DNA from: Frateuria edaphi
GTDB lineage: Bacteria > Pseudomonadota > Gammaproteobacteria > Xanthomonadales > Rhodanobacteraceae
Direction: 5' to 3'
NCBI RefSeq assembly: GCF_021117405.1
Contig: NZ_CP088251.1
Location: 2,294,001-2,358,000 of the forward strand
Length of the DNA stretch: 64,000 bases
Shown here: piece by piece, positions 39,423 through 49,151 of the stretch
Layout: every line of letters starts with the position of its first letter
Numbering within the stretch: position 1 is the stretch's first letter
The notes under the pieces: generated by a model
Database searches by the model: none
Told to the model about the DNA's origin: nothing
The model's input: only the letters and a program-made list of their open reading frames with translations
Translations under genes and position numbers: made by a program

Positions 39423-41453
39423 ATGAAGAGTCTCCTGCTGTTGTGCCTGTTCCTGTTGCTGCCGCTCCGCGCGGTCGCGGGCGAGCATCTGGAGGATGTC
39501 TTGCGCGACCAGCGGCTGCACGGGTTCCGTTCGGTGGCTGCTGCGATGGAGCGCCTGCGCAATGTCGATGACGCGCCGGGGCCGGACGCGCCGCTGGACC
39601 GGCGCTGGCGCTACCAGAGCGCGATGCTCGATCTCGCTCTGGGGGGCGATCGGGCTGCGTCGGTGAAGGCGAGCATGGCCGCCCTGGAAACCATGGCGAC
39701 CGACGAGGGCTGCGTCCGCTGCCGCTTCGACGTGCTGCTGGCCAGAGCCCTGCTTGCCGTACGCGCCTCCACGCCGGCTGCGGGCCGGACCTATCTGGAC
39801 CAGGCTGCCGCCCTGCTGGCGCGATTGCATGACGATGGCGCACGCGAGGCCCTGTTGACCGCCCAAGCCTGGAACGGCGCGGTGGACGGGCGCTTCAACC
39901 AGTCCATCGAACTGGCCCTGGAGGCCTACGCGCTGGCAGCTCACCGCCACGACGAGGCGGCGCAGATCCGCCTGCTTGCCAGCATGATCGGCACGAATGC
40001 CGATCTGGGCGATCCCCGTCGTGCCATTCAGGTGGGCGAGGAGGCCTATGCACGCGCGGACGCGGTGAACTACCGGGCGCTCATGGGCACCATCGCCCTG
40101 GATCTTGGCCACGCCTATTCGCTGCTGGACGATCGTCCGCACCAGCGGGTCGCACTGGAACGTGCCCTGGCCCTCTCCGAACACGACCCCGACCAGCTCG
40201 ACACCCGGATCCTCGCGCTCAACAACCTTTCCGACTACTACCTCAGCCAGCCCGGGCAGGACCAGCGCGTGCTCGACTATGCGCACGGCGCGGATGACCT
40301 TGCCCGCGCCGCCGGCAGCGAGATCGACCGCGCCGCACCACTGGCCAACATCGGCATCGCGCTCGGCCGGCAAGGCAAGCTCGATGAAAGCGTGGCCACG
40401 CTGCGGCAGGCCATCGACATCGCCGAGCGCCACGGCAACACGACCTACGTCATCGGCATCACGCAGGAGCTGGTGCGGATCCTGGAAGGTGCCGGTCGCG
40501 ACCGTGAAGCGCTGGCGCAATTGCACAAGGCCGACGCGCTGGAGGCCGATCTCACCCGCCAACAGCGTGAAAAGGCAGTGCTGGACCTGCAGGAGAAATA
40601 TGCGGCCGAGCGCAAGAGCCAGCAGATCGCCCAGCTGTCGGCGCAGAACCAGCTCAAGCAGGCCCAGCTGGCTGCCGAGGGCTGGCGCAATCGCCTGTGG
40701 ATTGCGCTGGCCGTCATGCTCGCGCTGGGTTCGGTATGGCTGATGCATTCGATACGGCGTGCCCGCCAGGCCAATCGCCGTCTGGCCCGGCAGTCCTCGA
40801 TCGATCCATTGACCGGCGCGTACAACCGGCGGCATACGCAAGGGCTCCTCGATCGCCTGCAGCAGCCGGTGCGCCGGCGCGCGGACGACAGCGCATGGAA
40901 TGACGGCACCGGCCTGATGATCCTGGACCTCGATTTCTTCAAGCACATCAACGATGGCTGGGGACACGCCGCCGGCGATGCCGTGCTCGTCGCGGTCGCG
41001 CAACGCCTGCGCGGCCTGCTGCGCCAGGGCGACGCGATCGCGCGCTGGGGTGGCGAGGAGTTCGTGCTGGTGCTGCCCGACACGCCCGCCGGCGCGTTGC
41101 CGGCGCTCGCCCGTCACGTGCTGCACGCGATCGGCGACGCCCCGGTGATAGTCGCCGGCCAGGCGTTGATCGTCACCGCCTCGATCGGCGCGGTGAGCTT
41201 TCCGGCAAGCCCGGGCCAGGGTTGGGAGGCCGCCCTGGGCCTGGCCGATCTGGCGCTGTACCAGGCCAAGGCCAGCGGCCGCAATCGCGCCTTCTGCGTG
41301 ACTCGCGTCTCGGCCGATGCCGAGTCCTCGCGGCTGGCCCGCGACCTGGCCAAGGCGCGCGATGCCGGCGAGGTGGATCTGGAAATGGTGCCCGGCCCGC
41401 CCGCCCGTGAAGTTCCGGTCGCGGCCAGGGAACGCGTGGCGGTGTCGGCCTGA
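39423..41453 (+). CDS. Periplasmic TPR-sensor diguanylate cyclase
   Basis: The 676-residue protein starts with a signal peptide (MKSLLLLCLFLLLPLRAVAG). A long helical repeat region of about 370 residues with TPR-like units follows (AAPLANIGIALGRQGKLDES). A coiled coil comes next (AERKSQQIAQLSAQNQLKQA), then one membrane helix near 432 and a GGDEF domain with WGGEEFVLVLP near 542, plus a preceding RQGD I-site. This layout places the TPR sensor in the periplasm and the cyclase in the cytoplasm. ATG 39423 was chosen over an upstream in-frame start because it gives the signal peptide. Its stop is 14 bases from the convergent hybrid kinase gene. Confidence 0.9.
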   Translation: MKSLLLLCLFLLLPLRAVAGEHLEDVLRDQRLHGFRSVAAAMERLRNVDDAPGPDAPLDRRWRYQSAMLDLALGGDRAASVKASMAALETMATDEGCVRCRFDVLLARALLAVRASTPAAGRTYLDQAAALLARLHDDGAREALLTAQAWNGAVDGRFNQSIELALEAYALAAHRHDEAAQIRLLASMIGTNADLGDPRRAIQVGEEAYARADAVNYRALMGTIALDLGHAYSLLDDRPHQRVALERALALSEHDPDQLDTRILALNNLSDYYLSQPGQDQRVLDYAHGADDLARAAGSEIDRAAPLANIGIALGRQGKLDESVATLRQAIDIAERHGNTTYVIGITQELVRILEGAGRDREALAQLHKADALEADLTRQQREKAVLDLQEKYAAERKSQQIAQLSAQNQLKQAQLAAEGWRNRLWIALAVMLALGSVWLMHSIRRARQANRRLARQSSIDPLTGAYNRRHTQGLLDRLQQPVRRRADDSAWNDGTGLMILDLDFFKHINDGWGHAAGDAVLVAVAQRLRGLLRQGDAIARWGGEEFVLVLPDTPAGALPALARHVLHAIGDAPVIVAGQALIVTASIGAVSFPASPGQGWEAALGLADLALYQAKASGRNRAFCVTRVSADAESSRLARDLAKARDAGEVDLEMVPGPPAREVPVAARERVAVSA

Positions 41454-41467
41454 GGAGCGCGCGACGC

Positions 41468-44122
41468 TCATGCGCGGCGAGCCGGGGCATCCCGGCGGTC
41501 CGCACCGAGCATGTTCCGCACCTTGGCCAGCAGGTCCTCGTCGCGGAACGGCTTGCTCACGATGCGGTCGTCGCCGATGTCCTTGAAGGCACCGAAGTCC
41601 GCAAAGCCGGTAAGGAACAGGACAGGCAGCGACGGCCGCTTGGCGTGCGCCTCGCGCGCCACCTCCGAGCCGTTCATGCCGGGCATGGCGTAGTCCATCA
41701 GCATCAGGTCGACCTCGCCTCCTTCGCGGTCGAGCACGTCCAGCGCCGAGCCGCCACTGCCGGCCTCGATCACTTCGTAGCCGCGCTCGGCGAGGATCGC
41801 CGCGGTGACCTCGCGCACGCCGGTATCGTCGTCGACCAGCAGGATGCACTGTCGCACCGCGCCCCCGGCCGGGTGCACCGGCGCGTGCGGCAGGTCCTCC
41901 GCCTGGACGATGGCACCGGTCGCGCGCGGCAGGTAAACCTTGACCGAGGTGCCTTCGCCGAGCCGCGTGGCGATCCGCACGCCGCCGCCGGACTGCTTGG
42001 CGAAGCCGTACACCTGCGCCAGGCCGAGCCCGGAACCCTTGCCGACCTCCTTGGTGGTGAAGAACGGCTCGAACGCCCGCGCGAGCACGTCCGGCGCCAT
42101 GCCGCTGCCGTGATCGGTCACCGCGACCATCACGTAATCGCCCGGCGCGGGCTCCTCCGGCCGCGAAGCCAGGTCGTGCAAGGAGACGTTCGCCGTTTCG
42201 ACGATCAGCTCGCTGCCCACGGCCGACGCATCGCGCGCGTTGATCGCCAGGTTGAGGATCACCAGTTCGATCTGCGTCGGATCGACCAGCGCCGACCACA
42301 AGCCGGATTGCAGCTTCATGGTCAGCTGCACCGAGCCTCCCATCGAGCTCTGCAACAGGTCGCGCATGCTGGCGACGATGCCATTGAGGTCCACCGCCTT
42401 GGCCTCCAGCCGCTGCCGCCGCGAGAACGCCAGCAACTGCGCGGTCAGCTTGGCGCCGCGCGAGGCGGCGTCCTTCATGTAGGTCAGCCGTTGGCCAATC
42501 CGCGGGTCGTCTTCGAGCTTTTCGGCGCATACCCGCTCGAGCATGCTGATGTTGCCGGTGATGACCGTCAGCAGGTTGTTGAAGTCGTGCGCCACGCCCG
42601 AGGTGAGCTGGCCGACCGCCTCGAGCCGCTGCATCTGGCGCAGCGTGGCCTCCACCCGCTCTCGCTCCTCGATCTGGGCCAGCAGCTGGCGATTGGTCGC
42701 GGCCAGTTCGGCGGTGCGCTCGGCCACGCCACGCTCGAGCGCCTCCTGCGCATGGTGTTCGAGCGTGCGGTCGCGCAACACCTTGAGGTAGCCGAGCAGC
42801 CGGCCGCCACCATTGCGCAGCGGCATCATCAACGCGCTGGAGAAGAAGCGCGAGCCGTCCTTGCGCACGCGCTGGCGATCGGTCTGCGCGCGCCCGGTCT
42901 CGGCGGCGCACTTCATTTCCTCTTCCAGCACACCCTGGTTGCGATCCTCGGGCGTGAAAATGATATCGATCCGTTTGCCCAGTACCTCGTCCTCCCGCCA
43001 CCCCAGGAGCCGTTGCGCGCCGGGGTTCCAGAGCGTGATCCGCCCTTCCAGGTCGAGTGTCAGGATGCCGTAGCCGGTGGTGCTTTCGAGAATCAGCTTG
43101 AGCCGGTTGCTGGTCGCGCGCAGCGCGGACTCGGCGCGCGCGCGCTCGACGTTGGCCCAGGTGCGCTCGGCCACCTCGCGCACGACCGCCTCGTCCTCGT
43201 CGGTCCATCGCCGCGGCTCGCGTTGCTGTACCGAAAGAAAGGCGGCCAGCCGGCCGCCCTTGACCAGCGGCACGGTCAGGCTCGCACGCAGGCCGCCGAG
43301 CGCGTTGTGCACCTTGGCCGCCTCCGGATCGACCCGCGGGTCGTCGAAGGGGTCGTCGACGCGGATGGCGACGCCGGTCAGCGCTTCGGCGATCAGCCGC
43401 GGCCCGAACTCGGACAGGCGGTGCCGGCCCACGCCAGTGGGCATGCCGCCACGGGTCCAGTCACGCTCGACGGTGAAATATTCGCCGGTCTCGTCCACTT
43501 CGCAGTAACCCACGCGATCGGCCCGCAGGTGCCAGCCCAGCCTGCGCGCGGCAGCGGCCATCACGTCCCGCGGGTCGGTCAGGTCGCGCAGGGTGTCGCC
43601 CAGCCGCGTGCGGAAGCGCAGGCGCCGGTCGGCCAGCACGCGCTGGGTGGTCTCGATCGCTTCATTGATCAGTCCCTGCACCTGCCCGCCTTCGTCGCGG
43701 ACCGGGCCGATCCAGTAGTCGAAATAGGCGACCTCGCGAAAACCGTCCCGTTCCAGCAGGAAACGCGCATCGCGGAAACATCTGGGCCGGCCGTCGAGGA
43801 CGTGTTGGATCACCGGCTCGGTGATGTCGGGCGCTTCCGGCCAGACTTCGCGGAAGGGCCACCCCAACGCCTCCGGCTTGCTGCCCAGCAGCGGTCGGTA
43901 CGCATCGTTGTAGAGGCAGGTCAGCTCCGGGCCCCAGCCAAGTGCGATCGGCAGTTCGCTCTCCAGCATCATCGATACGAGCGTGCGCAGCGAACCCGGC
44001 CATCGCTCGAACGGGCCCAGCGGGGTGGTGGACCAGTCGAAAGAGCGGATGCTCGCCGCCATCTCGCCGCTACCGGCTATGAAATCGCCCCCTGTTGATG
44101 CTGGCGTGGAGGATCCTGGCAA
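41468..44122 (-). CDS. Hybrid histidine kinase with PAS, GAF and receiver domains
   Basis: The 884-residue soluble protein begins with a PAS-like domain ([20 protein letters not shown]) clearly related to that of the kinase at 32785. A GAF domain follows ([20 protein letters not shown]), then a PAS domain with a PAC motif ([20 protein letters not shown]). The kinase has phospho-His near 512 in [17 protein letters not shown], and its ATPase carries [17 protein letters not shown] and [13 protein letters not shown] receiver has Asp near 809 in [11 protein letters not shown] place the start at a TTG with GAGGAG 5 bases upstream; the first ATG, 60 bases later, would cut into the PAS domain, and the long upstream frame overlaps the flavoprotein gene's leader. 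The signalling partner is unknown. Confidence 0.85.
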   Translation of the reverse strand: MPGSSTPASTGGDFIAGSGEMAASIRSFDWSTTPLGPFERWPGSLRTLVSMMLESELPIALGWGPELTCLYNDAYRPLLGSKPEALGWPFREVWPEAPDITEPVIQHVLDGRPRCFRDARFLLERDGFREVAYFDYWIGPVRDEGGQVQGLINEAIETTQRVLADRRLRFRTRLGDTLRDLTDPRDVMAAAARRLGWHLRADRVGYCEVDETGEYFTVERDWTRGGMPTGVGRHRLSEFGPRLIAEALTGVAIRVDDPFDDPRVDPEAAKVHNALGGLRASLTVPLVKGGRLAAFLSVQQREPRRWTDEDEAVVREVAERTWANVERARAESALRATSNRLKLILESTTGYGILTLDLEGRITLWNPGAQRLLGWREDEVLGKRIDIIFTPEDRNQGVLEEEMKCAAETGRAQTDRQRVRKDGSRFFSSALMMPLRNGGGRLLGYLKVLRDRTLEHHAQEALERGVAERTAELAATNRQLLAQIEERERVEATLRQMQRLEAVGQLTSGVAHDFNNLLTVITGNISMLERVCAEKLEDDPRIGQRLTYMKDAASRGAKLTAQLLAFSRRQRLEAKAVDLNGIVASMRDLLQSSMGGSVQLTMKLQSGLWSALVDPTQIELVILNLAINARDASAVGSELIVETANVSLHDLASRPEEPAPGDYVMVAVTDHGSGMAPDVLARAFEPFFTTKEVGKGSGLGLAQVYGFAKQSGGGVRIATRLGEGTSVKVYLPRATGAIVQAEDLPHAPVHPAGGAVRQCILLVDDDTGVREVTAAILAERGYEVIEAGSGGSALDVLDREGGEVDLMLMDYAMPGMNGSEVAREAHAKRPSLPVLFLTGFADFGAFKDIGDDRIVSKPFRDEDLLAKVRNMLGADRRDAPARRA

Positions 44123-44407
44123 GCGCACTCCTCGCGAGCCTCCCTGCGCGCCGGGCTGGTGAGTGGAAGTGTCGGTTTCCGGCGGTTCGTGCGATCCGTG
44201 TCGACTCCCCGCGCGCCGCCCGCGCGACCCACCAAGGCAGTCGGGGGCCCGCCGCAGGCCGCAACCTGTGACGCAAGTCACACTATCGGTCTCCCACTGT
44301 CGCCGCGTTGGCAAGGGTCCGTGAGGGCGCTGTCTCGTCGTGCCCGCTGCAGCCGGATAGGGCTTCACGCGCCGGCCACCCATGCTGGCGCCCCATGGCG
44401 CACCCGC

Positions 44408-45307
44408 ATGTCCGAACAAATGCTCGATTGCCTGATCGTGGGGGCCGGCCCGGCCGGCCTCACCGCGGCTACCTATCTGGCCCGCTTCCGACGCCGCATC
44501 CTGGTGGCCGACGCGGGAGCCAGCCGTGCGCGATGGATCCCGGCAAGCCACAACTGCCCGGGGTTTCCGTTCGGCGTGGCCGGCAACGAGTTGCTGGCGC
44601 GCTTCCGGCTGCAGGCACAGGCCTACAACGTGCCGGAAGTACGCACGCGCATCACCCAGCTCGACCGCCACCCGGACGGCTTTACCGCCAGCGACGGCCA
44701 GCGCCACTGGCACGCGCGCACGGTGATGCTGGCCACCGGCGTGGTCGACCGGCTGCCGTCGCTGGAGGGCGTGGAGGACGCGATCGCCGCCGGCACCGTG
44801 CGCCTGTGCGCGGTCTGCGACGCCTACGAGGCGCGCGACGACGTGATCGGCGTGTTGGGGCCGGCCGACACGGCGATCGGACACGCGGCGTTCCTGCGCA
44901 CCTTCTCCCGCCACGTCTGTGCAATAGTCGCGGACGACTCATCGCTGGACGAGCCGATGCAGCGGCGCGCGACCGACTGCGGCGTGCAGCTGTGGCCTGG
45001 CCCGCAACGCCTGGAACTGATCGACGGAGCCTGCCAGGCTTTCTTTGCCGACGGCCGCCGGCTGCGGCTGGAAACGCTCTATCCGGTGCTCGGCGCCGAC
45101 GCGCAGTCGGAGCTCGCATCGGCGCTGGGTGCCCGGTTGGACGACGAGGGCGCGCTTGTGGTGGACGATCACCTCGAGACCAGCGTGCCGGGCATCTATG
45201 CCATCGGCGACGTGGTCAGCGCGCTGAACCAGATCAGCGTTGCGGTGGGCCATGCGGCTATCGCCGCAACCACCGTCCACCGGCGCCTTCCGCCCAACCA
45301 CTGCTAG
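44408..45307 (+). CDS. Thioredoxin reductase-like FAD oxidoreductase
   Basis: The 299-residue flavoprotein has the FAD motif [17 protein letters not shown] near the start, the second FAD site [20 protein letters not shown] near the end, and a redox-type CAVC at about 134-137. The segment where NADPH binds reads [19 protein letters not shown], not the usual GxGxxA followed by an acidic residue, so the nucleotide-binding site looks altered. It could use a different electron donor or another partner protein. Length is typical of small thioredoxin reductases. The ribosome site for the chosen ATG is weak, and another ATG lies 12 bases downstream. It is divergent from the hybrid kinase gene, separated by 285 bases with no other gene. 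Confidence 0.78.
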   Translation: MSEQMLDCLIVGAGPAGLTAATYLARFRRRILVADAGASRARWIPASHNCPGFPFGVAGNELLARFRLQAQAYNVPEVRTRITQLDRHPDGFTASDGQRHWHARTVMLATGVVDRLPSLEGVEDAIAAGTVRLCAVCDAYEARDDVIGVLGPADTAIGHAAFLRTFSRHVCAIVADDSSLDEPMQRRATDCGVQLWPGPQRLELIDGACQAFFADGRRLRLETLYPVLGADAQSELASALGARLDDEGALVVDDHLETSVPGIYAIGDVVSALNQISVAVGHAAIAATTVHRRLPPNHC

Positions 45308-45343
45308 GAAACCACGTAGGGTGGGCTGGAGCCACCCTACCCT

Positions 45344-46189
45344 TCATCGTGCCGACGCGGTGCCGGCCGGCAGCGTGGCGCCGGTGAGCAGATCGCGGAT
45401 CTGCCGCAACTTCGCCTTCACCTTCGCCTCGTCGTCCGCGCCCAGGCGCATCAGCAGTTTCTGTCCCGCCGAGCGCGCCTCCAGGCCTGGGTCGGCATAG
45501 CGGTAGAACACCTTTGGCTGCACCAGCGTCAACGGCGCATCCGGCACCGGCGCGGCCAGCATGTCGTCGATGGCCACCACCAGGCGGTCGTTGAAATAGC
45601 CCTTCGGGTAGCCCAGGTCGCGGTAGGCCTGCTGGAACAGCGGATAGTGCGCGACGTACCAGGCCACCAGCGCCTTGGGGTCGGCGCCCTCGAGCACCTG
45701 CATGTACGGCGCATAGCGCTCGGCATTGCGCGGGCTCAGCGTGACCGCGCCATTGGCCTGCTCGACCAGGAAAGCGCCCTTGGGCGTCTTCAGCGGCAGG
45801 ATGTTGGTGCCCACGCTCTGGCGCGGCAATGCGTCCACCGTGGCCACCACGCGACGGACGATCTGGTCACGCTGCAGCAGCCCGTCGAGCGAGTGGCCGC
45901 CCAGCGACAGCAGCGCGCTGGCGACGTCGGTATCGCTGGCATCCAGCGCCGGCAGCGGCGCGGTCGTGGCCGGCGCCGGGCCGGCCTGTGCAATGGGATG
46001 CTGGATCGCGGTGGACGCGGCGGCCGGGCCCGTACCGGCACTGCCGGGCATCGTCGACGTCGCCACCGGCGTGGGCTCGCCGCCGGCCTGGGTGGCCTTG
46101 CGCCAGATGACCACGGCTACCGCAATGGCCACGATCACCACCACGCCCGAAACCAGCCACGTACCGATCGAAGACTGCTTCTTTTTCAA
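45344..46189 (-). CDS. DUF3014 membrane-anchored protein
   Basis: The 281-residue protein starts MKKKQSSIGTWLVSGVVVIV, a single membrane helix followed by a Pro/Ala/Thr-rich linker. A globular DUF3014-type domain occupies about 85-265 (LLSLGGHSLDGLLQRDQIVR, YVAHYPLFQQAYRDLGYPKG, VFYRYADPGLEARSAGQKLL). Function is unknown; the domain faces the periplasm. The start appears to be TTG, since no in-frame ATG or GTG lies nearby. An out-of-frame 13-codon frame ends at this TTG (its TGA overlaps), so translational coupling is possible. Nothing in the neighbourhood indicates a role. Confidence 0.8.
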   Translation of the reverse strand: MKKKQSSIGTWLVSGVVVIVAIAVAVVIWRKATQAGGEPTPVATSTMPGSAGTGPAAASTAIQHPIAQAGPAPATTAPLPALDASDTDVASALLSLGGHSLDGLLQRDQIVRRVVATVDALPRQSVGTNILPLKTPKGAFLVEQANGAVTLSPRNAERYAPYMQVLEGADPKALVAWYVAHYPLFQQAYRDLGYPKGYFNDRLVVAIDDMLAAPVPDAPLTLVQPKVFYRYADPGLEARSAGQKLLMRLGADDEAKVKAKLRQIRDLLTGATLPAGTASAR

Positions 46190-46273
46190 TTGCGCATCCC
46201 GCCGTGTGATTTGCCTTCTCCCTGCATAACGCCCGTGGGCGCGATGTGCAACCCGCGCGACGGTGGCCGGCGC

Positions 46274-46972
46274 TCAGGGAGCCGCGCCGAACAGCATGCC
46301 CGCGCCGGTCGTCACGCCCATCGCCAGCGCGCCCCAGAAGGCGATGCGCATCGCCCCGACGCCGGTCGCGGCGCCACCCATCCGCGCAGCCGCGGCACCG
46401 AGCAGCGCCAGGCAGGCGAGCGATATGACGAACACAAGGGCCAGCTGCATCGACGCCGGCACCAGCGCCGCCACCAGCAGGGGGACCATGGCGCCGATCG
46501 CGAAACTCGCCGCCGAGGCTGCGGCCGCCTGCAGCGGGCGGGCGCGGAATACCTCGGTGATGCCCAGTTCGTCACGTGCGTGGGCATCGAGCGCGTCATG
46601 CGCCATCAATTGTTCGGCAACCTGCCGCGCCAGCGCAGGTTCGAGTCCGCGGCCCACGTAGATGTTCGCCAGTTCTCGGTGCTCGGCATCCGTGTCGGTG
46701 GCCAGTTCCTCGCGTTCGCGGGCGAGCTCGGCCTGTTCGCTGTCGGCCTGCGAATGCACGGAGACATACTCGCCCGCCGCCATCGACATCGCTCCGGCCA
46801 CCAGTGCGGCGACCCCGGCAAGCAGCACCGCGTGACGGTCGGCGTGCGCGGCCGCCACACCCATCAGGAGGCTGGCGGTGGAGACGACGCCGTCATTGGC
46901 GCCCAGCACGGCGGCGCGTAGCCAACCCATGTGGCCGGTCCGGTGGCGTTCGGGGTGATGATGGCGGCGCAT
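46274..46972 (-). CDS. VIT1/CCC1-family iron or manganese transporter
   Basis: The 232-residue protein matches the CCC1/VIT1 family. A His-rich start (MRRHHHPERHRTGHMGWLRA) is followed by AAVLGANDGVVSTASLLMGV and MSMAAGEYVSVHSQADSEQA, both family hallmarks, with a metal-binding helical cytoplasmic part rich in Glu. Three hydrophobic helices follow (FAIGAMVPLLVAALVPASMQ onward). Members move Fe2+ or Mn2+ out of the cytoplasm. GAGGAG lies 5 bases before the ATG. The His-rich N-terminus may bind metal. It is divergent from the Gly-rich hypothetical gene. Confidence 0.88.
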   Translation of the reverse strand: MRRHHHPERHRTGHMGWLRAAVLGANDGVVSTASLLMGVAAAHADRHAVLLAGVAALVAGAMSMAAGEYVSVHSQADSEQAELAREREELATDTDAEHRELANIYVGRGLEPALARQVAEQLMAHDALDAHARDELGITEVFRARPLQAAAASAASFAIGAMVPLLVAALVPASMQLALVFVISLACLALLGAAAARMGGAATGVGAMRIAFWGALAMGVTTGAGMLFGAAP

Positions 46973-47141
46973 AGGCGCTCCTCGGAGGCGGGTGACGCGA
47001 GCATACCGTTGCCAGCCTTCGCCCAACCGCTGGTGGCGAGTGCCGCCCCGACCCGGGCGGCAGGCACACCGCTGCGGCCGGTTCCACGACGTGATCACTG
47101 CCCGATGGGCAGCATGGGGCCAGTTTCGCGGAGGCGTCCCC

Positions 47142-47486
47142 ATGTCCCGATCGACCCCACCGACCGGCCCCGGCCAAGGCAAGACAACCAGCAATCCCGC
47201 CATCAGCGGTGCCGGCACCGGCATGGGCGCGGGCAATGCGTCTGGCCACGATGTCGTTGGCGGCGTGCAGGCCGGCACTGTCAACGATGCCGCGCAGGGT
47301 GCCAGCACTGGCGACGCGGCCGACCCAAGCCTGGGCAGCGGCATGGTGGTGCCCGAGCGGGGCAACCGGATGGGTGACGCCGCCACGGCGGGTGCCCCCG
47401 GCATGGATGAAAAGCCGCTGGGTATCGGCGGTGCGCCGATCGAACCGGACGACCCTTCCTACAAGCGATCACGCGCGGGGCGCTGA
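47142..47486 (+). CDS. Gly/Ala-rich hypothetical protein
   Basis: This 114-residue, probably disordered protein begins MSRSTPPTGPGQGKTTSNPA. It is rich in Gly, Ala, Asp and Pro with no hydrophobic helix. Repeated GAGTGMGAGN-like and GDAAD stretches occur, and it ends PIEPDDPSYKRSRAGR. GGAGG lies 7 bases upstream of the ATG. Comparable small Gly-rich, low-complexity proteins in Proteobacteria are often stress or desiccation related, but I do not recognise this one. It faces the ribosomal operon tail to tail. Confidence 0.55.
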   Translation: MSRSTPPTGPGQGKTTSNPAISGAGTGMGAGNASGHDVVGGVQAGTVNDAAQGASTGDAADPSLGSGMVVPERGNRMGDAATAGAPGMDEKPLGIGGAPIEPDDPSYKRSRAGR

Positions 47487-47518
47487 CGTCCGGAGTCCCG
47501 CAGCACGTGCCCGCGCAC

Positions 47519-47548
47519 TTGCAGGAGCGCCCTGGAGCGCGACCGCCT
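47519..47548. repeat. REP-like unit
   Basis: TTGCAGGAGCGCCCTGGAGC followed by GCGACCGCC is another copy of the palindromic repeat family, with a partial GGTCGCGGC counterpart near 47568. It lies in the 214-base gap before rplI. Confidence 0.5.
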
Positions 47549-47639
47549 AGCCACATCGACAACCACGGTCGCGGCTACGGGCGCGCCTGAACAGACCGCA
47601 CCACCAGCTGGCATGCGATCTTTCCCGCACGCTGGTGAA

Positions 47640-47676
47640 GAACTCAAAACAAGACGGGCGCCCAAAGGCGCCCGTC
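47640..47676 (-). terminator. Rho-independent terminator of the rpsF-rpsR-rplI operon
   Basis: A perfect 10-bp stem GACGGGCGCC/GGCGCCCGTC with a 4-base loop lies 25 bases past the rplI stop on the minus strand, followed by TTGTTTTGAG. Confidence 0.8.
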
Positions 47677-47700
47677 CGTTTACCGCGGTGACGAATCGGC

Positions 47701-48150
47701 TTACTTCTCGCCGACCACGATCACCTTGACCTGCGTCTGCACGTCGGCGTGCAGGCTGATCACGACGTCATACTCGCCGGTGTTGCGGATCGGGCCTTCG
47801 CCCTGGATCACTTCGCCCTTGCCGACCTTGTGGCCGGCCGCTTCCAGCGCCTCGGCGATCTCGCGCGGGCCGACCGAGCCGTACAGCTTGCCTTCCGGGC
47901 TGGCGTGCGCGGTGATGGTCACCTCGGCGCCTTCCAGCTTCGCCTTGCGCGACTCGGCCTCGGACAGCAGGTTGTTGGCCTTGGCCTCGTACTCGGCGCG
48001 GCGCTTCTCGAAGGCTTCGAGGTTGGCGGCGGTGACCGGCACGGCCTTGCCCTGCGGCAGCAGGTAGTTGCGGCCGTAACCGGGCTTGACCTTGACCTTG
48101 TCGCCCAGGTTGCCGAGGTTGCGGACTTTCTCGAGAAGAATCAGTTCCAT
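47701..48150 (-). CDS. rplI: 50S ribosomal protein L9
   Basis: This is a full-length L9 of 149 residues, with the N-terminal RNA-binding domain [20 protein letters not shown] followed by [17 protein letters not shown] long central helix ([20 protein letters not shown]) and a C-terminal domain ([20 protein letters not shown]) complete it. It binds 23S rRNA domain V near the L1 stalk. It is the last gene of the rpsF-rpsR-rplI operon, 99 bases after rpsR, with a terminator after it. GAAAGG-type ribosome sequence precedes the ATG. Confidence 0.98.
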   Translation of the reverse strand: MELILLEKVRNLGNLGDKVKVKPGYGRNYLLPQGKAVPVTAANLEAFEKRRAEYEAKANNLLSEAESRKAKLEGAEVTITAHASPEGKLYGSVGPREIAEALEAAGHKVGKGEVIQGEGPIRNTGEYDVVISLHADVQTQVKVIVVGEK

Positions 48151-48249
48151 GGGTCTTTCCTTTCGTTAGCGCCGGTGAGGCCGGCGCAGCCGTGGACGGT
48201 TGTCCGAAGTTGCGTCTGCCCTCTCCCCCGGAAGGGAGAAGGATCAAGC

Positions 48250-48480
48250 TCAGACGTCGTGGTTGTCGGTGTACGGCAGCAGGGCCAGGAAGCGGGCACG
48301 CTTGATGGCGGTGGCCAGCTGGCGCTGGTAGCGCGCCTTGGTGCCGGTGATGCGGCTGGGCACGATCTTGCCGTTCTCGGTGACGTACTGGCGCAGCGTG
48401 TTGAGATCCTTGTAGTCGATCTCCTTCACGTCTTCGGCAGTGAAGCGGCAGAACTTGCGGCGGCGGAAGAACTTGGACAT
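48250..48480 (-). CDS. rpsR: 30S ribosomal protein S18
   Basis: The 76-residue protein is a complete S18: [20 protein letters not shown] opens it, followed by the conserved [20 protein letters not shown] and the [20 protein letters not shown] helix, ending HDV. It pairs with S6 on the small-subunit platform. It begins 17 bases after rpsF, with no priB gene between them, unlike Escherichia. Confidence 0.98.
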   Translation of the reverse strand: MSKFFRRRKFCRFTAEDVKEIDYKDLNTLRQYVTENGKIVPSRITGTKARYQRQLATAIKRARFLALLPYTDNHDV

Positions 48481-48497
48481 GGCTGTGTGCTCCTGGA

Positions 48498-48932
48498 TCA
48501 GTCGCTGTCGCGATCGTTGTCGCGGTCTTCGCGCTCGCGGCGCGCCGGACGCTCGTCACCGTCGCCATCGTCGTCGCGGCGGCGCGAGGACTTGGCGTCA
48601 TCCTTCTCCTTCGACTTCAGGATGAAGGACGGCTCGGTGTCGGCTTCGTCGCGACGGACGACCAGGTGGCGCAGCACCGCGTCGTTGAAGCGGAAACCGG
48701 ACTCGAGCTCGTTCAGCGCGTTCTGGCCCACTTCGATGTTGAGCATGACGTAGTGCGCCTTGGCCAGGTTCTCGATCGGGTAGGCCAGCTGGCGGCGACC
48801 CCAATCTTCCAGACGGTGGACCTTGCCGCCGTCGGCCTCGATCAGCGCCTTGTAGCGGTCGATCATGGCCGGGACCTGCTCGCTCTGGTCAGGGTGGACC
48901 AGGAACACGATTTCGTAATGACGCATGGTCAT
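48498..48932 (-). CDS. rpsF: 30S ribosomal protein S6
   Basis: The 144-residue S6 has the conserved start [20 protein letters not shown] and core [29 protein letters not shown] and [15 protein letters not shown]. The C-terminal extension of about 35 residues is strongly charged ([20 protein letters not shown], continuing [10 protein letters not shown]). Escherichia S6 also has a modifiable acidic tail (RimK adds Glu), but this one mixes Arg and Asp. Two close ATGs are possible; I used the one at 48932, 11 bases after GGAG, while the second at 48926 gives the canonical MRHYE start. It is first in the operon. Confidence 0.96.
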   Translation of the reverse strand: MTMRHYEIVFLVHPDQSEQVPAMIDRYKALIEADGGKVHRLEDWGRRQLAYPIENLAKAHYVMLNIEVGQNALNELESGFRFNDAVLRHLVVRRDEADTEPSFILKSKEKDDAKSSRRRDDDGDGDERPARREREDRDNDRDSD

Positions 48933-49151
48933 TGTGGTGTTGGCTCCTTGTGGATGCGGCCCCGAGGGGCCTCGCAGCCTCCCGCGCGCGGCGGTGAGGC
49001 AAGTACCCGTCCGCGCCGATCGGGCATGGACAGAAGCGGAAGTGTATCGCGACGCGCCGGGTGGCGTAAAGCGGACGTGATTCCGCGGGCCGTTGGGCGC
49101 GGCCAACGACGCATGACGATCGAGGGCGCCCCTATGGGGAAACCGTGCCGT

